NCBI GenBank assembly: GCA_020720385.1 | Contig: DYOR01000003.1 | Coordinates: forward strand, 1,957-65,956 | Direction of reading: 5' to 3' | From: Rubrivivax sp. | GTDB taxonomy: Bacteria; Pseudomonadota; Gammaproteobacteria; Burkholderiales; Burkholderiaceae_C | Length of the DNA stretch: 64,000 nt | In this document: positions 25,822 through 33,519 of the stretch, one piece after another | How positions within the stretch are numbered: position 1 is the stretch's first letter | Layout of the letters: the number at the start of each line of letters is the position of its first letter | Program-made: the position numbers and the translations under genes | The notes under the pieces: generated by a model | Seen by the model: only the letters and a program-made list of their open reading frames with translations | What the model was told of the DNA's origin: nothing | Databases searched by the model: none

Positions 25822-26756
25822 CGCGGGGGCTGCGCGCGGCCGCGGTGGCTGGCGGTCTGCTGCTGGCAGCCGCGTCGGCACACGCAACAGCCGCCGGCGG
25901 AGCCGAAGCGGTGGCTTGGTGGGTGTGGCCGATCGGGCTGTTCCTGGCCTGCTTCCTGATGGGCATCGTGGCGGTGCCGGCGGGCATCGGCGGCGGCACG
26001 CTGTTCGTGCCCATCATCGGCAGCTTCTTTCCTTTCCACCTGGACTTCGTGCGCGGCGCCGGGCTCCTGGTGGCGCTGGCCAGCGCGCTGGCGGCCGGGC
26101 CCACGCTCATGCGCGGAGGACTCGGCAGCCTGCGCCTGGCGCTGCCGCTGGCGGTGCTGGCCTCGGCCAGCTCGATCGGCGGCGCGATGCTCGGCCTGGC
26201 GATGCCGGCCAACGTGGTGCAGATGCTGCTGGGTGGCGTGGTGCTGGGCATCGTGGTGCTGATGTTTGTGTCGAAGAAGTCCGAATTCCCGCACGTGGCG
26301 CGGCCGGACGCGCTGTCGCAGTCACTGGCGCTGCACGGCGTATTTCTCGACCGCGCCTCGGGCCAGGCAATGCAGTGGCAGGTGCATCGCACGGTGCCGG
26401 GGCTGGTGACCTTCCTGGGCATAGGCGTGCTGGCCGGCATGTTCGGCATTGGTGCCGGCTGGGCCAATGTGCCGGCGCTGAACCTGCTGATGGGTGCGCC
26501 GCTGAAGGTCGCCGCGGGCACCTCCAGCGTGGTGCTGTCGCTGGTGGATTCATCGGCGGCCTGGGTCTACATCAACAAGGGTGCCGTGCTGCCGATGGTG
26601 GCCGTGCCTTCGGTGGTGGGCATGATGCTGGGCGCGCGCATCGGCGCCCGACTGTTGAATGTGCTCAAGGGCTCGGTGATCCGCCGCATGGTCATCGGTG
26701 TGCTGTTGTTCGCCGGCTTGCGCGCCATGCTCAAAGGCACGGGGATCTGGCCATGA
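25818..26756 (+). CDS. TauE/SafE (TSUP) family exporter, probably for sulfite or another sulfur anion
   Basis: 312 aa with about eight hydrophobic segments and the TSUP pattern VAVPAGIGGGTLFVPII early and GMFGIGAGWANVPALN in the second half. TSUP proteins move sulfite, sulfoacetate, thiosulfate and similar anions. The start is GTG 25818, overlapping the soeC stop (GTGA). The tight link to soeABC argues for sulfite release or balance. The substrate is inferred from context. Confidence 0.85.
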   Translation: MTRGLRAAAVAGGLLLAAASAHATAAGGAEAVAWWVWPIGLFLACFLMGIVAVPAGIGGGTLFVPIIGSFFPFHLDFVRGAGLLVALASALAAGPTLMRGGLGSLRLALPLAVLASASSIGGAMLGLAMPANVVQMLLGGVVLGIVVLMFVSKKSEFPHVARPDALSQSLALHGVFLDRASGQAMQWQVHRTVPGLVTFLGIGVLAGMFGIGAGWANVPALNLLMGAPLKVAAGTSSVVLSLVDSSAAWVYINKGAVLPMVAVPSVVGMMLGARIGARLLNVLKGSVIRRMVIGVLLFAGLRAMLKGTGIWP

Positions 26757-27178
26757 AGCCGACAAACGCCGAGCGCACCGAACAGCCACCCGAGCAACTG
26801 CTGTACGCCAAGTTGCTGGACTGGGGCACGCGCGTCGGCCTGGTGGTGCTGCTGCTGAGCTTTGCCGCCTACGTCACCGGGCTGATGGAATCGCATGTGC
26901 CGCCGCAAAAGCTGCCCGAGCTGTGGGTGCACCCGGTGGGCCGCTTTCTCGAGCTCACCGGCTCGCCCACCGGCTGGGGTTGGATGGCCTTGCTGCACAA
27001 GGGCGACATCGCCGGGCTGCTGGGCATTGCCATCCTGTCGGGCAGCTCGGTGCTGTGCCTGCTGGCGCTGGTGCCGCTGTACCGGGCACGCCGCGACACC
27101 GCCTTCGTTCTGATCTGCCTGGCCGAGGTGGCCGTGGTGGTGCTGGCGGCCTCGGGCCTGCTCACCGGGGGGCATTGA
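26753..27178 (+). CDS. small membrane protein following the TSUP exporter
   Basis: 141 aa with three clear hydrophobic segments (about 28-46, 80-103, 115-138) and a short soluble N-terminus. I do not recognise it with confidence; DUF1634-type membrane proteins are often found next to TSUP genes and this could be one. The start ATG 26753 overlaps the exporter stop (ATGA), so translation is coupled. It may be an accessory subunit of the exporter. Confidence 0.7.
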   Translation: MKPTNAERTEQPPEQLLYAKLLDWGTRVGLVVLLLSFAAYVTGLMESHVPPQKLPELWVHPVGRFLELTGSPTGWGWMALLHKGDIAGLLGIAILSGSSVLCLLALVPLYRARRDTAFVLICLAEVAVVVLAASGLLTGGH

Positions 27179-27179
27179 G

Positions 27180-28022
27180 GTGGCGGCACTGTTCAACCGT
27201 CTGCTGCTGGCCACCGAGCATTCCGAGTTCGACACGGGCAGCGAAGCCCTGGCCTTGATCCTGGCGCGCGATGCCGGTATACCGCTGCAGGCCGTGCTGC
27301 CGGTGCTCAGCAACCCCGAGTTCGAGATGGCCGCACCGCAACTGGCCGCACAGGCCGACGCCGCCGCGGCGCGCCGCCGTGAAGCCCTGCAGGCCCTGGC
27401 GCGGGCGCAGGGCGTGGCGCTGAGCGTCAACGTGCGCCATGGTGCAGAGCCCTCGGCCGAGATCGTGCAGGTGGCGCAAGAGCAAGCGACCGACTGGATC
27501 GTCATCCGCCGTCGTGGGAAGCGCGGCCTGCTCGCCAACTTGCTGGTCGGCGAGATGGTCAGCAAGGTGGTGGCCCACGCTCCGTGCAGCGTCCTCGTGG
27601 CGCCGCGCGGTGCCCGCTTGTGGCAGCGCCGCGTGCTCGTGGGCGTGGACCCGCTGGCCGCCGACCCGGCCACGCTGGCCCAGGCTTGTGCCTTGGCCGC
27701 GCAATGGCAATTGCCCCTGCAACTGGTGTGCGTGGCCAGCAGCGAAGAGGCGCGCGCCGCGGCACAGCAGGCGCTGCAGGCCGCGCTGCTGCAGGCCCGT
27801 CAGCACGTGGCCGCGGCCGAGGGCGAAGTGCGCGTCGGCCGCCCTTTCCAGGAGCTCCTGGGCGCTGCAAAGCACTGCGGCGCCGACCTCATCGTGCTCG
27901 CCCGCCACCGGCCGGAGGCGCCGCTGCGCGCCTGGATCGGCGGCGTCGCACAGAAGGTCATCGGCCTGGCCGAATGCCCGGTCTTCGTTCAGGTCCATCC
28001 CACTGCATCCACCTCAGCATGA
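27180..28022 (+). CDS. tandem universal stress protein (UspA-like)
   Basis: 280 aa with two UspA-type halves (about 1-140 and 150-275). The first ends AHAPCSVLVAPRG and the second AECPVFVQVHP, the usual final strand. The ATP-binding G-2x-G-9x-G motif is not clear in either half (RRRGKRGLLANLLVGEM in the first). It starts with GTG 27180 directly after the previous stop and ends overlapping the next ATG. Its role in the soe operon is unknown. Confidence 0.82.
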   Translation: MAALFNRLLLATEHSEFDTGSEALALILARDAGIPLQAVLPVLSNPEFEMAAPQLAAQADAAAARRREALQALARAQGVALSVNVRHGAEPSAEIVQVAQEQATDWIVIRRRGKRGLLANLLVGEMVSKVVAHAPCSVLVAPRGARLWQRRVLVGVDPLAADPATLAQACALAAQWQLPLQLVCVASSEEARAAAQQALQAALLQARQHVAAAEGEVRVGRPFQELLGAAKHCGADLIVLARHRPEAPLRAWIGGVAQKVIGLAECPVFVQVHPTASTSA

Positions 28023-28645
28023 GCGACGCACTCAACTACCTCGTCAAGGCCCGCGGCGACGCGCTGGGCCACTACTTCGCCTTCCTCAAGGAATGCGGCA
28101 AGCACCTCGACCCGAAGACGCGCAACCTGATCAGCGTCATCACCAAGGTCGACGCCCAGACCGAGCGCGGCTTCAAGCAGTACCTGGGCCGCGCGCTGCG
28201 CGAGGGCTGCACGCCGCTGGAGGTGCTGGACGCGCTGCTCATGGCCTTCCCCACGCTGGGCCTGGCCAAGATCGTCTGGGCCACGGACATCATCCTGGCG
28301 CTGGACCTGCCCGAATTCCAGCCCGGCGCGTTGGGCGCCAAGGGCGAGTGGCACGATGTGATGGCGACCAAGGGCTTCAAGGTCGGCGACACGCAGCGCG
28401 TCGAATGCGACGGCCGTGGCCTGTTCGTGCATCGCGCCGATGAGGGGTGGCGCGTCTACGACAGCCGCTGCCCGCACCAGACCACCGACATCCCGCACCT
28501 GGCGCTCGAGGGCTGCACGCTCACCTGTCCCAAGCACGAGTGGCAGTTCGACGTGCGCAGCGGCGCGTGCATCGCCAAGGGCACGAGCCCGCTCAAGCTC
28601 TGGCCCAGCAAGGTCGCCCGGGGGCGGCTGCTGGCCCAGTGGTGA
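28019..28645 (+). CDS. carboxymuconolactone-decarboxylase/Rieske ferredoxin fusion
   Basis: 208 aa. Residues 1-95 resemble a CMD/AhpD-like helical domain (VKARGDALGHYFAFLKE...EVLDALLMAFPTLGLAK), but the AhpD CxxC pair is missing. Residues 110-208 form a Rieske domain with both ligand motifs: Cys151-x-His153 and Cys170-x2-His173. It is cytoplasmic. The combination suggests a small redox protein with an oligomerising domain; I know of no defined function. It is coupled to the Usp gene (ATGA) and followed 63 bp later by the porin gene. Confidence 0.8.
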   Translation: MSDALNYLVKARGDALGHYFAFLKECGKHLDPKTRNLISVITKVDAQTERGFKQYLGRALREGCTPLEVLDALLMAFPTLGLAKIVWATDIILALDLPEFQPGALGAKGEWHDVMATKGFKVGDTQRVECDGRGLFVHRADEGWRVYDSRCPHQTTDIPHLALEGCTLTCPKHEWQFDVRSGACIAKGTSPLKLWPSKVARGRLLAQW

Positions 28646-28708
28646 CCCCCCGTTCCTGAAGCGGACATCGACCGCGGCCTTTCGCAACCCCACCCACGGA
28701 GACATTCC

Positions 28709-30031
28709 ATGCGCACACCGACCCGCGTCCTCAAGCTCACCCCCCTGGCTGCGTTGTGCGCAGCCGCCTTGCCGGCCCTGGCCACCAACGGCATGAACAT
28801 GGAAGGCTACGGCCCCATTTCCAGCGCGATGGGTGGCGCCTCGCAGGCCATCGAGCACGGCACTGCCGCGATGGCGCAAAACCCCGCCACCCTGGCGCTG
28901 ATGACGCCTGGCGCGCGGCTCGACGTGGCGCTGGGTCTGCTCGGCCCCAAGATCGCCAGTTCGATGGAGGGCATGCCCACCGCCGACTCGGGCGGCACCT
29001 CCTACATCATGCCGGCCTTCGGCTACGCGCGCCGCCAGGGTGCGTTGACCTACGGCCTGGGCATCTTCGCCCAGGGGGGCATGGGCACCGAGTACAGCGC
29101 CGATACCTTCCTTGCCGCGGGCTCGGGCGCCCCGGTGCGCTCGGAGCTGGGCGTGGGCCGGCTGCTGCTGCCCGTGGCCTACCAGGTGACGCCCGAGCTG
29201 GCCATAGGGGCCACGCTGGACTTCGTCTGGGCGGGGCTGGACATGCGCATGGCCGCCAGCGGCGCCCAGCTCGGCCAGATGGTCACGGCGGCCTCGGGCA
29301 ACCTGGGTGCGGCGCTGCCGGCGCTGGGCGGGGCGCCCTGGGCGCGCATCGACTTCTCCAACGGCAGCGACTTCACCGGCGAGGCCACCTCCACCGGCTG
29401 GGCGGCCAAGCTCGGCGCGGTCTACAAGGCCAGCGAGACCGTCATGCTCGGCCTCTCGTACCAGAACAAGACCGCGCTCAAGGACATGAAGACCGGGGGC
29501 AGCGGCGCGACGATCAGCGCCACCGGCGGCTTCACCGACAGCGGCCGCATCACGGTGGTGGATTTCCAGTGGCCCACCACCACGGCCATTGGCGCGAGCT
29601 GGCAGGCCACGCCCGACCTGTTGATCGCCGCCGACCTGAAGAGCCTGGCCTGGTCCAAGGTGATGAAGGACTTCCGTCTGCGCTACGACAGTGCCGGCAT
29701 GGGTGGCTCGGTGAGCTTTGCCCTGCCGCAGAACTGGAGCGACCAGACCGTGACCAACCTGGGGCTGGCCTACGCCGTGAACGGGCAGCTCACGCTGCGC
29801 GCGGGCTACAACCATGCCAGCAACCCGATCCCCGAGGCCGACGTCAACCCGCTCTTCCCGGCCACCGTGGAGAAGCACTACACCTTCGGCGTGGGCTACG
29901 CGTTCTCGCCCACCAGCGCTTTCAACGGCTCGCTGACCATTGCGCCCACGAGCACCGTGACCACGGGCACGGGCGTGGTGGTGACGCACAAGCAGACCAA
30001 CGCCCAGCTCATGTACACGGCGCGCTTCTGA
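28709..30031 (+). CDS. OmpP1/FadL/TodX-family outer membrane transporter
   Basis: 440 aa with a signal peptide ending near LPALATNG. The FadL-type N-terminal hatch follows (GYGPISSAMGGASQAIEHGTAAMAQNPA). The protein ends with aromatic Phe (LMYTARF), as in beta-barrels. Family members import hydrophobic compounds. In a sulfur-oxidising operon it may pass elemental sulfur or organosulfur compounds, or may simply be a fatty acid porin. It starts after an ACGGAGAC site and is followed by hairpins at 30040-30059. Confidence 0.87.
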   Translation: MRTPTRVLKLTPLAALCAAALPALATNGMNMEGYGPISSAMGGASQAIEHGTAAMAQNPATLALMTPGARLDVALGLLGPKIASSMEGMPTADSGGTSYIMPAFGYARRQGALTYGLGIFAQGGMGTEYSADTFLAAGSGAPVRSELGVGRLLLPVAYQVTPELAIGATLDFVWAGLDMRMAASGAQLGQMVTAASGNLGAALPALGGAPWARIDFSNGSDFTGEATSTGWAAKLGAVYKASETVMLGLSYQNKTALKDMKTGGSGATISATGGFTDSGRITVVDFQWPTTTAIGASWQATPDLLIAADLKSLAWSKVMKDFRLRYDSAGMGGSVSFALPQNWSDQTVTNLGLAYAVNGQLTLRAGYNHASNPIPEADVNPLFPATVEKHYTFGVGYAFSPTSAFNGSLTIAPTSTVTTGTGVVVTHKQTNAQLMYTARF

Positions 30032-30039
30032 GCGCCGCA

Positions 30040-30142
30040 GGGCCGGCCCGAGCCGGCCCGCCCCCCGTGGGGGTATGAGCAAAGTGGCGGAGCCACATTT
30101 GCCCATGACCGAAACGCGAGCGGGCGCCCGCAGCGCCCGCTC
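30040..30142. terminator. cluster of hairpins between convergent genes
   Basis: Three perfect inverted repeats lie between the convergent porin and rhodanese genes: GGGCCGGC/GCCGGCCC at 30040-30059, GTGGC/GCCAC at 30084-30096 flanked by AAA and ATTT, and GAGCGGGCG/CGCCCGCTC at 30118-30142. They probably terminate transcription from both sides; only the middle one has a short A/T flank. Confidence 0.55.
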
Positions 30143-30164
30143 ATGATCGTTGAGCTGCTGTCGC

Positions 30165-31550
30165 TCAGCCGTCGATCGACACCTTGCCCTTCTTGTCGAA
30201 CTCGATGTCGGCCTTGACGAAGCCGGCGTTGTAGCCGGCGGCCTTGAGCTTGTGGTACGCCATCTCGGCGCGCACGCCCGTGGAGCAGTGGGCAATGATG
30301 CGCTTGCCCTTGGGCACTTCGGCCAGGCGCTCGGCGAGTTCCTCGTCGGGAATGAGCATCGCGCCGGGGATCGTGCCGAGGTTGGCTTCGCTCTTGCTGC
30401 GCACGTCGAGGATGAGCACATCCGCCGGCGTGGCCGCGGCCAGCTTCTTGAACTCGGCCGCCGGGATCTGGCCCGGCAGGGGCTTGGGCGTGTAGCTCGC
30501 GGTCATCGCCGGCACGCCGCCGGGGGCCGCGTAGCCGGCCTTGGTCCACGCGGCCAGGCCACCGGGCACGACGGAGACGAAGGGGTAGCCCGCGGCCGTG
30601 ATCTGCCGCGCCACGGCCATCGCCGCCTGGTCGTCACCCGCGTCGTACACCATGATGGGCGCCTTGAGCGACTTGTCGACGAAGGTCTTCAGCGCCGCCT
30701 TGGTGCGCTCCGCCGTCATCGACACGGCGCCGGGGATGTGGCCACGTGCCACCTCCAGCGGCGCGCGCGCGTCGATGAGCACGTGCGGCACGTCCTTGTC
30801 GAGCCAGGCCGCCTTGAGGCCCTGTGCCGACAGCACGCTGACGTTCTTCTTCGTCCACTCGGGCCAACCCTCGCGGTACACCTTCACCTTGGTGTAGCCC
30901 ATGGCCTCGGCGCGGCGCAGTGAGCTCGGGCTCATCATGCAGGTCTCGCCCTGGCAATAGAAGACGAGCAGCTTGTCCTTGGCCTTGGGCAGGCGATCGA
31001 GGAACTTGTCGAAGGCCGGGAAGGGCAGGTTCACCGAGGTCGGGATGGTGCCCATCTGGAAGCGGATCAGCGGGCGCGAGTCGATCAGCGTGTACTGGCC
31101 GCGTTCGGGCCCCTGTGCGACGAGCTTCTCGATCTCGTCGTATCCGATGAGCTTCTCAGGGGGAAGGGTAAGCGGCGGCTTGAACTCGATCGAACTGGCC
31201 GTCTTCACACCGTTTGTCTCGGTGTAGACGATGAGCGCCTCGTGACCCCTCTTCGCCTCCTTGAGGAAATCGGCCGGCTTGTCGGCGCGCTCGGCGCGCA
31301 CTTTCAACACCTTCGGATCGAAGCGCACGATCTCCTTGGAACTGCCCATTTCGAGCTGGATCGACTGCGACTTGAACGCCGCGCCTTCGAAGTAGCCGCG
31401 CACCGCGCTTTCCACGGGCTTGTGGCAACTCGTGCACATCGTGTGCATGCTGGCCTTGGCGGGAGCGCCGGCCGGTTGGGCCTGGGCGGCGGGCACGGCC
31501 GCCGCGAGCAGCGCGCCGACCAAGGCGAGACCTTCGAACCTGAATTTCAT
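30165..31550 (-). CDS. secreted haem-motif protein with three rhodanese domains
   Basis: 461 aa. A signal peptide (1-25) precedes a c-type haem motif Cys39-x2-Cys42-His43 (CTSCHK). Three rhodanese-like domains follow. Domain 1 has Cys199 in FYCQGETC, domain 2 has Asp303 in place of the catalytic Cys (VYDAGDDQ), and domain 3 has Cys422 in AHCSTGVRAEM. Two domains thus look active and one degenerate. A periplasmic sulfurtransferase able to couple sulfur transfer to electron transfer is inferred. The start is ATG 31550 with a GGGAACG-type site; the long upstream open phase is ignored. It is downstream of the GGC peptide gene. Confidence 0.85.
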   Translation of the reverse strand: MKFRFEGLALVGALLAAAVPAAQAQPAGAPAKASMHTMCTSCHKPVESAVRGYFEGAAFKSQSIQLEMGSSKEIVRFDPKVLKVRAERADKPADFLKEAKRGHEALIVYTETNGVKTASSIEFKPPLTLPPEKLIGYDEIEKLVAQGPERGQYTLIDSRPLIRFQMGTIPTSVNLPFPAFDKFLDRLPKAKDKLLVFYCQGETCMMSPSSLRRAEAMGYTKVKVYREGWPEWTKKNVSVLSAQGLKAAWLDKDVPHVLIDARAPLEVARGHIPGAVSMTAERTKAALKTFVDKSLKAPIMVYDAGDDQAAMAVARQITAAGYPFVSVVPGGLAAWTKAGYAAPGGVPAMTASYTPKPLPGQIPAAEFKKLAAATPADVLILDVRSKSEANLGTIPGAMLIPDEELAERLAEVPKGKRIIAHCSTGVRAEMAYHKLKAAGYNAGFVKADIEFDKKGKVSIDG

Positions 31551-31699
31551 CGTCGTTCCCTCGTAGGCAGACGCCTGCAGAGAGATCCCCGCACATCGGG
31601 GCCTGGGCTCGACAGGGTCGCCGCCATTGAACGCCGGTGCCAGAAAGGGGAGCTTGATCCAGAACAAGGTGCTTGCGGAGATGGGCCCGGCAAGCAAAA

Positions 31700-31721
31700 C
31701 GGCCGCCCTCTCGGGCGGCCG
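31700..31721 (-). terminator. Rho-independent terminator after the GGC-peptide gene
   Basis: CGGCCGCCC-TCTC-GGGCGGCCG forms a 9-bp perfect stem with a four-base loop. On the minus strand it is followed by TTTT, the standard intrinsic terminator layout. It should end or attenuate the transcript of the peptide gene before the rhodanese gene. Confidence 0.85.
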
Positions 31722-31747
31722 TGTCAAGTCGGGAAAGCGCCGAACGC

Positions 31748-31927
31748 TTAGCAGCCGCCCTTCTTTTCCTTCTTCGGCTTTTGCGCGTCCGCCTTCATGC
31801 CCTTCGTCGCGTCGGCCTTCTTGGCGGCGGAGGCAGCCGAAGCGGCAGGAGCGGCTGTCGGCGTGGCGGCCTGCGCCTGTGCAACGACGAAAGTACCCAG
31901 GGTCAGAATGGCGAGCAGTTTGATCAT
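31748..31927 (-). CDS. small secreted Ala/Lys-rich peptide ending in Gly-Gly-Cys
   Basis: 59 aa. A signal peptide (MIKLLAILTLGTFVVAQAQA) is followed by an Ala-rich linker, a Lys-rich tail and the C-terminus KKGGC. The single cysteine is the last residue, after two glycines, recalling the GGCGG swinging arm of SoxY. ATG 31927 is preferred over ATG 31936 because the AAGGA site is properly spaced only for the former. It has its own terminator and stands before the triple-rhodanese gene. A role as a periplasmic sulfur carrier is speculative. Confidence 0.65.
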   Translation of the reverse strand: MIKLLAILTLGTFVVAQAQAATPTAAPAASAASAAKKADATKGMKADAQKPKKEKKGGC

Positions 31928-32207
31928 CGGAGTCATCCTTCAGGTCGGTGGGAACACAAATGCGCCGGGGATTGGCGCTCTCCGGACGAGTGCGGCAGGC
32001 CGGACAGGGGTGAATCGTGAGTCCGCCTGCGGCGCGTGGCAAGTGCAGCGGGCCATGGGCCGGGCTGCATTGCCGCTGGCGTCGCGAGAAGGCAACAGTG
32101 GCTGGACCCCTGGAGGCGGATGAGCGGCCCCGGCCGCCGCGCGGCGCAGCCTGCGCCCTTGCCTGCATCGACTTTCGCCGCCGCTCCCTGGCCAGCGCAC
32201 GCATTGC

Positions 32208-32221
32208 TTGAGTCAGATCAA
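32208..32221 (+). promoter_or_regulatory. FNR/CRP-like box upstream of the YeeE-Phs operon
   Basis: TTGAG-TCAG-ATCAA matches the FNR consensus TTGAT-N4-ATCAA at nine of ten defined positions. If it acts at -41.5, transcription would start near 32256, about 54 bp before the first ATG. This fits anaerobic induction of a thiosulfate or polysulfide reductase. Confidence 0.55.
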
Positions 32222-32227
32222 CGATTC

Positions 32228-32243
32228 ATGCCCTCGCGGGTAT
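32228..32243. promoter_or_regulatory. GGGTAT palindrome, possible DUF156-regulator operator
   Basis: ATGCCC-TCGC-GGGTAT is one mismatch from the perfect palindrome at 43200-43215. It lies 6 bp after the FNR-like box, in the position expected for the core promoter, where a repressor would block RNA polymerase. Confidence 0.5.
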
Positions 32244-32309
32244 CCAATACGGACACCGTCGCGTCCAGGCGCCCCGTGTGTCACCTGGACCGGTTTTGAA
32301 GGAGTGTCG

Positions 32310-32876
32310 ATGGCCCGTACGTCCAGTTCCAGCGTCTCACCGGTGACCCAGCCCTCGGCAGGGCTGGCCGGGGCGCTTCCCTACTGGAATCCGTATGTGG
32401 CCGGCTTTGCCCTCGGTCTGGTGCTGCTCGTCACGTTCATGGTCACCGGGCGCGGGCTGGGAGCGTCGTCGGGCTTTGCCGCCGTGGCGACGTGGTTCGC
32501 CTCGCTCGGATCGGTGGCGCATGTCGAGGCCAATGCGGTCCACGCGCGCTACTGGAACGGCGGCGCACCGCTGCAGTCGTGGACCCTCTTGCTGCTCATC
32601 GGCGCCGCGCTGGGGGCGATCCTCTCGGCGTGGCAGGGGCGCCGGCTGTCTTTCCATGTCGAGCGCGGCCCCCGGGTCTCCGACGGCACCCGCCTGCTGC
32701 TGGCCTTCGTCGGCGGCGTGATCGTCGCCTTCGGCTCGAAGATCGCCAAGGGCTGCACCAGCGGCCAGGCCCTGAGCGGGGGTTCGATGCTCAACGTCGG
32801 CAGCCTGGTCTTCATGCTCTCGGTCTTCGCCTCGGCGTACGCGCTGGCGTATCTCGTCAGAAAGCAGTGGCTGTGA
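32310..32876 (+). CDS. YeeE/YedE-family transporter half 1
   Basis: A 188-aa membrane protein with about four or five spans. The family signature with conserved cysteine is GCTSGQALSGG near the C-terminus. YeeE/YedE (TsuA/PmpA-type) proteins import thiosulfate or other sulfane sulfur compounds. The start is ATG 32310 after AAGGAG. It is coupled to the second half (stop and start overlap in TGATG). Confidence 0.88.
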   Translation: MARTSSSSVSPVTQPSAGLAGALPYWNPYVAGFALGLVLLVTFMVTGRGLGASSGFAAVATWFASLGSVAHVEANAVHARYWNGGAPLQSWTLLLLIGAALGAILSAWQGRRLSFHVERGPRVSDGTRLLLAFVGGVIVAFGSKIAKGCTSGQALSGGSMLNVGSLVFMLSVFASAYALAYLVRKQWL

Positions 32877-33481
32877 TGCTGCCCCTGTCCTCGGGCATCG
32901 AATTCGGTGTCGCCGCCGAGCTGGGCATCGCCCTCGTGCTGGGCCTGGGATTCGGCGGCGCGCTGGAGCGCGCCGGATTCGGCGGTGCGCGCAAGCTCAC
33001 GGCGGTGTTCTACCTCTACGACATGGCCGTGGTGAAGGTCATGTTCACGGCCATCGTCACCGCCATGGTGGGCCTGTTCGTGCTTTCGGCGGCGGGCTGG
33101 ATGGACCTGGCCGACCTCTACATCGAGCCCACGAACTACGCCGCCCAGATTCTCGGCGGGCTGCTCTTCGGCGCAGGCTTCATCGTCGGCGGTCACTGCC
33201 CTGGCACCTCGGTGGTGGCGATGGCTTGCGGACGCAAGGATGGCATGGTCTTCGCGCTGGGCATGCTCGCTGGCGTGTGGGCCTACGCCGAGTTCACCCC
33301 GGGCATCGAGGCCTGGATCAAGGCCGGCAGCGTGGGCGAGTTGACGCTGCCCGTGCTGACGGGCATAGGCATGGGCTGGTGGACCCTGGCCTTCGTCGCC
33401 TTCCTGGCCTTTGCCGGCTGGGGCATGGGCCGACTCGAGAAGAGCTTCGCGCGGCTGCGGCCCACGCCACGCGCCGATTGA
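32876..33481 (+). CDS. YeeE/YedE-family transporter half 2
   Basis: 201 aa with about five membrane spans and the signature GGHCPGTSVVAMACGRKDG, whose cysteine is expected to handle the sulfur substrate. Split YeeE/YedE pairs (PmpA/PmpB-like) are common in sulfur bacteria and act as one transporter. The start is ATG 32876, overlapping the previous stop; GTG 32873 would add one residue. It lies 38 bp before the reductase gene, so thiosulfate uptake and reduction appear linked. Confidence 0.88.
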   Translation: MLPLSSGIEFGVAAELGIALVLGLGFGGALERAGFGGARKLTAVFYLYDMAVVKVMFTAIVTAMVGLFVLSAAGWMDLADLYIEPTNYAAQILGGLLFGAGFIVGGHCPGTSVVAMACGRKDGMVFALGMLAGVWAYAEFTPGIEAWIKAGSVGELTLPVLTGIGMGWWTLAFVAFLAFAGWGMGRLEKSFARLRPTPRAD

Positions 33482-33519
33482 TTTCAAAACCAAGCCACTC
33501 TCCTTTGGACAGGCAAACC

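Larger units (their letters stand above)
31928..32309. promoter_or_regulatory. 382-bp divergent spacer with regulatory sites
   Basis: It separates the GGC-peptide gene (minus) from the YeeE/PhsABC operon (plus). Apart from the FNR-like box and palindrome listed separately, the peptide-proximal half is GC-rich and shows no convincing gene. The plus-strand ribosome-binding site AAGGAG (about 32299-32304) decides the ATG at 32310; an in-frame ATG at 32208 lies on top of the FNR-like box and is rejected. Confidence 0.5.

Noticed and set aside
30061-30076. GGGTAT sequence after the porin gene as another operator
   Set aside because: Only one half-site is good, and it lies between convergent genes where no promoter is expected.
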